64,000 nucleotides of DNA, from the NCBI RefSeq assembly GCF_013204795.1, contig NZ_JABMKW010000008.1, positions 62,001 through 126,000 on the forward strand, in the 5' to 3' direction. This DNA comes from Pedobacter panaciterrae. GTDB lineage: Bacteria; Bacteroidota; Bacteroidia; Sphingobacteriales; Sphingobacteriaceae. Under the pieces are notes generated by a model, which was not told where the DNA came from, did not search any database, and was given only the letters and a program-made list of their open reading frames with translations. The translations under genes and the position numbers were made by a program. How positions within the stretch are numbered: the first letter of the stretch is position 1; each line of letters begins with the position of its first letter. Shown here in pieces: positions 58,503-64,000 of this stretch.

Positions 58503-60829
58503 TCTATAGATCGTTTATTGTAAATCAGATACCCCAAATGTAGTAAAACCCCGTTTCTTTTTATCGGGTCGTCATATAAATTGTAACTAAAACTTATAGG
58601 CCCAACCGGGGTATGGTACACCAGCCCTGCAGTTGCCGCATACTGCCATTTGGTAAGCGGTTTCATACGGTCTATTCCCTGGAAGCCTACCTTCTCAAAC
58701 TTCTGATATGGCAAAAACACATAACCTTCAACTCTTAAGTCAAGATTTCTTTTAATGCTGTATACGTTTTTAATTCCTCCTGCAAAGTAACTGGTGGCCC
58801 TAAAGTTTTCTAAAAATACAGATCTGCTGTCTTGCAATGGATAAAATGCAGGCGAAGCAAGTATAGTAGAGTAGTAGTTAGAAAATAAAGGCTGGTTTGA
58901 AATTACAGCTTCGAGTAGGTATCCTAAAGAATATTTATGTTTTGCGAGGAAGTAATTTTCATCGCTAACCTTTAAATTGAACCATTGCCGGTATTTTCTG
59001 TTTACTTCAGTTTTGCTTGCCACAAGTTCCGCAGATTCTGTTAAACCGTCGGTAATGTTGCCGGGTGTGTAGCTCTCTCTCCCTGCAAAATAATTCAGAC
59101 TTAACAGGAAATTACGGCCCTTATTGGCGTATTGCTTGCGATTAAAGGTGTACTGTTCAAAAGCAAAGGTAGATCTGGAAGCATTGAACACAGTTTTGTC
59201 TAATTTATTCCCAATCTCAAAGGTGTTATTCGGACTATAGCCATCGTAATTGTTAATAAAGGCAGTATTCAGTGTTACCTTGGTATTCCGGTTTAGCGGA
59301 AAACCGATCTTTAAATCTATTTTTCTATCTGTCTGCTCAATATATGTAGGATGAGGGTTTTCAATAAAAATAGAACTGGTTTTATAGTAGTCAAAGTGAT
59401 TATAGGTCATTTCCATAGCAAGGAATAATGGTAAACGAGAAGGATAATCTATCCTTCCATTTACTTGTATAGATTCGTAAAACCGCCCCGAATATAAGTT
59501 AGTGCCAAAAGTATACGATTTCTGGTTTAGGTAGTTGTACTGCATTCCAAGAAATACATTACTGATTGGTCGGGTGGATATGTTCCCCCCAAAGTCAATT
59601 TTAAAGCTTTTTTGTGGTTTGGCTACAATTTCGAAATTATAACTGTCCGACACCGGGTTGTACGTTATCTTGGGGTAAATGGTTTCAAAGGTTTCATCTG
59701 CTACAAGTTTGTAATAGCCTTGCTTAATATCATCAAGGTCAAAGGTGTTTTGATCTCTTTTGAAAAGACGCTCGATGTATTTTTTTTGCTGAGCATTTAC
59801 TCCGGATACGGTTACGCCGCTAAAAAGCAGGTTGGGTTTTTTATTGTTGAACTGAGTTCTTTTAATCATCAGATCTCCTGTGGTTATGCGTCTGCTTATC
59901 TTTTTCTTGATCTGGTCCATATCGGCAATGGTTGCATCATAGCCTTGTTTTATCAGTTCCTCTACCGGGTTGAAATTGGTTGAAGTATACCCCCTTAGGT
60001 TTGGCTGGATATAAATACCATTTGGGCCAATAAGGGTAGAGTCTGATTTAGAAAGAAACATAAAAACCATTAGGCGGTTCATTAACCGCTCATCATTGTT
60101 TTTAGGGTATTCATTGAAGTTTTTTGAAGATACATTTGAGCCAATAATTACATCAGGATTAAAAGTATCTCTCATTACATCGGCCGGAAAATTATTATAC
60201 AGACCGCCATCAAAAACGTACTTGTCGTCTAATTTTATAGGTCGGTAAATCAAAGGGACAGTCATGGTTGCTCTAACGGCATCGGCTAAACTGCCTTTTT
60301 TTACGGTTATGCTATTTTGCGACAACACATCAGATACCATGCAGCGGTAAGGGACAAACAGATTGTCGAAATTATCTTTTGAAATAGCTGATGCCTGGGC
60401 GAAGAGCTCTAGCAGGGCGAAGTTTAAAGGGATATCATTTACCAGATTTGACCTGAAATTGAATCTTAAATTAGAGTCGACAGAGAGCTTTGCTGTAATT
60501 ATTGAGGGGTTAATGTTTTTCTTCTGAAAGAAGAAGCTGTAATCGCTCTTGAATCTTCCGCTTACCCAATCCTGAAAATTGCTGCTTAAAGCTATTTTCT
60601 CTATTTCGGTTGGCGAATACCCCGCTGCATACATTGCACCAACAATGCCACCCATAGAAGTTCCGGTAATGTAATCAATTGGGATATTGTTTTCTTCGAG
60701 TGCTTTTAATATGCCTATGTGGGCAAGCCCCTTGGCCCCACCGCCACTCAGTACCAAGCCTACCTTTTGCGCATTTACATTTAATGCGGTTATAAATAGA
60801 AAAAGGAAGAGTAATCTTTTTATAAGCAT
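58499..60829 (-). CDS. Patatin-like phospholipase with C-terminal Omp85-like barrel
   Basis: A 776-residue protein with signal peptide to about residue 20 (NVNA before QKVG). The patatin domain has the oxyanion loop SGGGAKGLAHIG (28-39), nucleophile Ser58 in GTSMGG and Asp207 in FDGGLYNNFP, the catalytic dyad. A POTRA-like stretch follows (about 325-405, VSGVNAQQKKYIERLF and DDIKQGYYKLVADETFETIYPKI), then a beta-barrel to the end (GPISFSYNLYDDP, HLGYLIYNKR). The order lipase-POTRA-barrel is that of type Vd secreted patatins such as PlpD. Substrates are probably phospholipids. It is coupled to the small membrane protein downstream. Confidence 0.9.
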   Translation of the reverse strand: MLIKRLLFLFLFITALNVNAQKVGLVLSGGGAKGLAHIGILKALEENNIPIDYITGTSMGGIVGAMYAAGYSPTEIEKIALSSNFQDWVSGRFKSDYSFFFQKKNINPSIITAKLSVDSNLRFNFRSNLVNDIPLNFALLELFAQASAISKDNFDNLFVPYRCMVSDVLSQNSITVKKGSLADAVRATMTVPLIYRPIKLDDKYVFDGGLYNNFPADVMRDTFNPDVIIGSNVSSKNFNEYPKNNDERLMNRLMVFMFLSKSDSTLIGPNGIYIQPNLRGYTSTNFNPVEELIKQGYDATIADMDQIKKKISRRITTGDLMIKRTQFNNKKPNLLFSGVTVSGVNAQQKKYIERLFKRDQNTFDLDDIKQGYYKLVADETFETIYPKITYNPVSDSYNFEIVAKPQKSFKIDFGGNISTRPISNVFLGMQYNYLNQKSYTFGTNLYSGRFYESIQVNGRIDYPSRLPLFLAMEMTYNHFDYYKTSSIFIENPHPTYIEQTDRKIDLKIGFPLNRNTKVTLNTAFINNYDGYSPNNTFEIGNKLDKTVFNASRSTFAFEQYTFNRKQYANKGRNFLLSLNYFAGRESYTPGNITDGLTESAELVASKTEVNRKYRQWFNLKVSDENYFLAKHKYSLGYLLEAVISNQPLFSNYYSTILASPAFYPLQDSRSVFLENFRATSYFAGGIKNVYSIKRNLDLRVEGYVFLPYQKFEKVGFQGIDRMKPLTKWQYAATAGLVYHTPVGPISFSYNLYDDPIKRNGVLLHLGYLIYNKRSIE

Positions 60830-60875
60830 GGCTCATAAAAATAGGAGTTTTATTTCATAAAGGCGATCTGATTAA

Positions 60876-61349
60876 TCAGTTTAACGAAAATATGCTGTAG
60901 GTTAAAATGGTAGCAAAGCCGACCCATAATATATACGGAATGAAGAGTAAACCTGCAGTTTTGTCAATTTTATAGAATACCATTGCGTTTATAATGATGA
61001 CGAGCAGCAGGGCAATGATTTCAAAAAGTGCCAGCCCAATTTCGTGGGCGTAAAAGAAAAGGAACGACCACATTACATTTAAAACAAGCTGTATAAGATA
61101 TATTGCAACTGTACGATTGAAATGTTGAACTTCTTTTCTTTTTAACCAAACCAGATAGGCGGCAATTCCCATTAAAATAAAAAGGGTAGTCCATACCGGT
61201 GGAAATACCCAATTCGGTGGGTTAAAAGAGGGTTTATTTAGGGTTACGTACCATGTTTTAACATATTGAGAAGTAAACCATGCGCCGATAGCACCCATAG
61301 CTAAAGGAATAGCAATATTAATAATAAAGGCAAATGGTTTAAATCTCAT
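60876..61349 (-). CDS. tspO: TspO/MBR family protein
   Basis: A 157-residue membrane protein with five helices. TspO family markers: AIGAWFTSQYVKTWYVTLNKPSFNPPNWVFPPVWTTLFILMGIAAYLVW (the PxWxFPxVW region of the first loop and helix) and LIQLVLNVMWSFLFFY in the third helix. The family binds porphyrins and is linked to oxidative stress and tetrapyrrole handling; the role here is not shown. It seems to be a single gene. A 12-bp palindrome CTGATTAATCAG (60869-60880) covers its stop codon region. Confidence 0.95.
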   Translation of the reverse strand: MRFKPFAFIINIAIPLAMGAIGAWFTSQYVKTWYVTLNKPSFNPPNWVFPPVWTTLFILMGIAAYLVWLKRKEVQHFNRTVAIYLIQLVLNVMWSFLFFYAHEIGLALFEIIALLLVIIINAMVFYKIDKTAGLLFIPYILWVGFATILTYSIFSLN

Positions 61350-61380
61350 GTTCTGTTAAATTGTTGTGCAATGTTACAAG

Positions 61381-64000
61381 TTAATTTTCTTTAACAACAA
61401 TCATCCAGCCTTTGTTTTTTGTTACCGGGATCTCATCTATTGCAGCAAAAGTTTTTGAGGGTTGAAAGTTCTTAATCTCAGGGGCAGTTATTGTTGCCTT
61501 TGCCGGGTCAATTCCCAATGCTTTCCAGTCTATGCTCAGTTTTATTTTTGTATCCTCTTTAGCCCAGCTTGCAAGTGCTATCAGCACACTTTTGTCTTTC
61601 TTATAAATGGTTGCCAATACATCAGGGTTGTTGGTTTTAACCGGATTGTTTTCTACCCAATAGCCGATCATTTTAGTGCCCTGCATACCAAAATCATCCC
61701 AGGCTTTCCATATTGCACGAGGGTCTGCGCCATCGCTCCATGGCATGCGGTTAGTCATTCCGTAAACCATTCCGCGCCATGCGTTACCACCGTCTTGCAG
61801 CATTTCGCCCATTAGCCCGAATGGTATGCCCGAAGATTCTGTTAAAAAGAAATCAGGAGTGCTTTTCTCGTAGTCGAAATACTCACCAAACCATAAACGG
61901 TTTAGATAAGGGAAATGCTCCATATATAGGTTTGCACTGTTGTTAAAGCCATCGCTTTTATTGTATTGGTTTGCCGAGTGCAGGTCTATAATGCCAGGAT
62001 GTCCGTTTTGGGTAAGTACACTTTTTACGCGTTTCATTGTAGTTCTGTCGAAAGCTACATCATCCAGATAGAGCCCGTCTATGCCAACATTATTAACCAG
62101 CCAGTTCATGCCTTCAACATAATAGTTGTGCCAGCGGCTCATTCCACTGTTCACAACAGCTGCATCTTTTATTTCGGGTACATACCATGCCGCTATGTAA
62201 TCTTCGCCAAGGTGTTCCTGTAACCAGGAATAGCCACCGCCTTTACCTGGCGAGTAAATTTCGTGACCCAAGCTGCGCAATGGGAATGTCTCGTAAGCAC
62301 TGTTCGATAACTCGCGGACCGTATTGTAAATTTTAACCTTAAGCCCCTTTGAATGTGCTTCATCAATATAGGTTTTCATTTCCTTGTGGGCAATAAAAGG
62401 GTAATTGATGAATGGATTAATAGGCGTAGCATGGTGTATGTTTATTAGTGTTGCACCTGTTGCTTTAATGGTGTCCAGATTGTTGTATTTATGATAAAAG
62501 CGGTTGCTCCACTGAAAGTCGGTATTGATTGGGTGGAAAGGAGTGATTAGTAAAGTGAAGTTGTAATATAACGTATCGCCCTTTTTCATCAGGCGTTCTC
62601 CGCTGTAATTGTCGGCCAGAATGGCCTGTCCTTTTTTAGCGATTTTAATACCGCCTTTACCTTCGTTGCCCCATGATGTTGGCAATAGCAAAGGTTTCTG
62701 TAAATAGAAGTTTGTATTTAAAGGACGTACATAATGATTGTCTCTTAGTGAATATTGTAAACCTGCATTTACATCGCCTATCCAGGCGCCATCCTGGTTT
62801 TTGTTGGCTACATCCCATTTCCAGTTTAAGGAATCCGGGCGATAACCACCTTTCTGACCAAGGCCCATCATGTATTTAGCAGCGGTTGGGGTGAAGGGAA
62901 GATGCAAGCTGATGTTGCTCAGTTTAATATCATTTACAGCGATGAATTTAACTGTATACGATACAAAACCATCAAATTCAAGTGAGGCATTTACCTCCAT
63001 GTTTAAACTGTCGGATGTGCTTTTTGAAGTCCACTTTGCAATGCCCGGCTGCTTATCTGTAAAGGTAATTTCGGAAGTTTTAAATTTAATATCTTTATGG
63101 TTTGGTCTAGTTACATGAAAATGAACAGGCTCGGTAAGGATGTTTTTTGGAGTGGCCGATAATTCTGTCATCTCCGGTGTAAAGAATGTTTGTATCTGAG
63201 CAGGTAAGCCGTCCTGATTTATGGTGAACTTTCTGCCCAGCAGAGAAATGGTTTTGTCGTTTATAACAAGAGGAATGTAAGGAGCAATAACCTCATTTTT
63301 CTCTGCCATGGTTGAATTTAACCATTTAAGTCGGGTTTGTTTTTGCGGTTCATTTATACCTCCATCTGCCAGGACAGTGTTGTTTACTGTTAGCACAATC
63401 CGGATAATTGTACTGGCCGAGCCTTTGGCGCTAACAGTTGCTGTACCTGTATAAATACCTGCGCTAATGTCTTTAGGGATATCAGCAAGTATCCATAAGG
63501 CCTGAACTTTGTTTTTGGCTACGTTTACAGTTTTATGTAACGGGCTGCCGTCCCAGTTAACGCCATCGGTATTTAAACATGAAAAAGCTTTTGCAGAAAT
63601 GGATTTGCCTGCTTTATTTTTTAGATCGCTGAAGGTAACTTTAACATCATTAATATCTTTTTTTACCGGATAAATACCGAGCTGATAGGTGTAGTTTTCT
63701 CCTTTAGATGCTGTTCCGGAGAAAGCGTTCTTTAATCCTTTTGTGATCCATAACTGAGGCAGATCGTCCTGCATTTTTATAGGATTAACCCTGTCTTCAG
63801 TAAAAACAAGATAGTCTTTTTGTGGATGTTGTTTAATCAGGTTTTTAGTTTCTGCTGCGGTAGCAATTACTTCCATAGGGTAGAAACTGCTCATTGCATT
63901 AATTGCCTCTATGCGTACAAGTTTGGCAGGTACAGCGTTTGCGGTTGATTTTGGCCACTGACTCTCAGCCGTCGGAGCCTTTCTATACTGAGCATTTGGG
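61381..64000 (-). CDS. Glycoside hydrolase-like protein (DUF6067 type), N-terminus outside window
   Basis: The frame from the stop at 61381 stays open to the window edge: beyond the Met at 63894 it continues upstream through NAI..LKAPVANATSK-type codons without a stop. At least 873 residues are present and the start is missing. An N-terminal beta-sandwich region (DINDVKVTFSDLKNKAG, ISAGIYTGTATVSA) precedes a TIM-barrel-like part with THYIDEAHSKGLKVKIYNT-like AHSKGLKVKIYNTVRE, GIDGLYLDDVAFDR, GIIDLHSANQYN and MEHFPYLNRLWFGEYFDY. The pattern suits a DUF6067 putative glycoside hydrolase. The acidic pair in LYLDD is a candidate catalytic site. The substrate is unknown. Confidence 0.8.
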   Translation of the reverse strand, partial: PNAQYRKAPTAESQWPKSTANAVPAKLVRIEAINAMSSFYPMEVIATAAETKNLIKQHPQKDYLVFTEDRVNPIKMQDDLPQLWITKGLKNAFSGTASKGENYTYQLGIYPVKKDINDVKVTFSDLKNKAGKSISAKAFSCLNTDGVNWDGSPLHKTVNVAKNKVQALWILADIPKDISAGIYTGTATVSAKGSASTIIRIVLTVNNTVLADGGINEPQKQTRLKWLNSTMAEKNEVIAPYIPLVINDKTISLLGRKFTINQDGLPAQIQTFFTPEMTELSATPKNILTEPVHFHVTRPNHKDIKFKTSEITFTDKQPGIAKWTSKSTSDSLNMEVNASLEFDGFVSYTVKFIAVNDIKLSNISLHLPFTPTAAKYMMGLGQKGGYRPDSLNWKWDVANKNQDGAWIGDVNAGLQYSLRDNHYVRPLNTNFYLQKPLLLPTSWGNEGKGGIKIAKKGQAILADNYSGERLMKKGDTLYYNFTLLITPFHPINTDFQWSNRFYHKYNNLDTIKATGATLINIHHATPINPFINYPFIAHKEMKTYIDEAHSKGLKVKIYNTVRELSNSAYETFPLRSLGHEIYSPGKGGGYSWLQEHLGEDYIAAWYVPEIKDAAVVNSGMSRWHNYYVEGMNWLVNNVGIDGLYLDDVAFDRTTMKRVKSVLTQNGHPGIIDLHSANQYNKSDGFNNSANLYMEHFPYLNRLWFGEYFDYEKSTPDFFLTESSGIPFGLMGEMLQDGGNAWRGMVYGMTNRMPWSDGADPRAIWKAWDDFGMQGTKMIGYWVENNPVKTNNPDVLATIYKKDKSVLIALASWAKEDTKIKLSIDWKALGIDPAKATITAPEIKNFQPSKTFAAIDEIPVTKNKGWMIVVKEN

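Noticed and set aside
1-64000. CRISPR arrays, insertion sequences, prophage or integrative elements
   Set aside because: No regularly spaced repeats with unique spacers, no transposase, integrase or phage structural genes, and base composition looks even.

Overview
The window looks like a chromosomal segment of a Bacteroidota bacterium of the Sphingobacteriaceae type, most like Pedobacter or a close relative. This is judged from protein content and AT-rich base use, not from a database search. The evidence is two SusC/SusD outer-membrane pairs, a type IX secretion (T9SS) cargo protein with its PorP/SprF partner, a T9SS plug protein (DUF5103), a lipidated TamA (TamL), weak Shine-Dalgarno sequences and repeated matches to the Bacteroidota promoter core TAnnTTTG. 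There is no phage, IS element, integron or CRISPR array.

Layout. 1-5435 (minus): SusC, SusD and a twin-arginine phosphocholine-type phospholipase C whose 3' end lies outside the window. 5663-8366: a helicase-like protein with degenerate DEAD-box motifs, convergent with an arylsulfotransferase-like lipoprotein. 8475-13038 (minus): a second SusC/SusD pair closed by its own terminator, with a 575-bp upstream region that holds a perfect 38-bp palindrome. 13614-18107: housekeeping genes (AI-2E-type permease, small membrane protein and MazG in one operon; aldo/keto reductase; MnmD-like tRNA methyltransferase; MmcQ/YjbR protein). 18111-27366: an outer-membrane beta-barrel protein, a 67-residue orphan protein, a TetR regulator, an M13 metallopeptidase, an EamA transporter and a DPP IV-like S9 peptidase. 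27554-36767: valyl-tRNA synthetase, then a SufR-like cysteine-rich regulator divergent from a complete RND efflux operon. 37253-39493: an HsdR N-terminal-domain nuclease-like protein, DNA polymerase III delta and a zinc alcohol dehydrogenase. 39766-46210: a 1804-residue PKD-repeat T9SS cargo protein and PorP/SprF. 46293-54319: EVE protein, cation:proton antiporter, acyl-CoA thioesterase, cytoplasmic alpha-amylase, T9SS plug protein coupled to an ABC-F protein, and quinone-dependent PyrD. 54381-60829: an 11-bp degenerate tandem repeat, a small basic protein apparently co-transcribed with tRNA-Cys, a TrmH-family methyltransferase, TamL, and a patatin/Omp85-like protein with a small membrane partner. 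60876-64000: TspO and the C-terminal part of a large glycoside-hydrolase-like protein that runs off the window.

How the parts work together. The two SusCD systems import oligomeric or complex nutrients; the first is tied to phospholipid head-group hydrolysis by gene order. The efflux operon and its regulator share a 225-bp divergent control region with a clear inverted-repeat operator placed against two promoter cores. The giant PKD protein, its SprF partner and the plug protein belong to T9SS and gliding or adhesion biology. TamL and the patatin-barrel protein belong to outer-membrane biogenesis and type V-like secretion. I see no unmistakably new multi-gene system. The strongest leads are the regulator/efflux operator, the tRNA-Cys/small-protein unit, several TAnnTTTG cores almost touching start codons, the 38-bp palindrome, and the SusCD-phospholipase C linkage.
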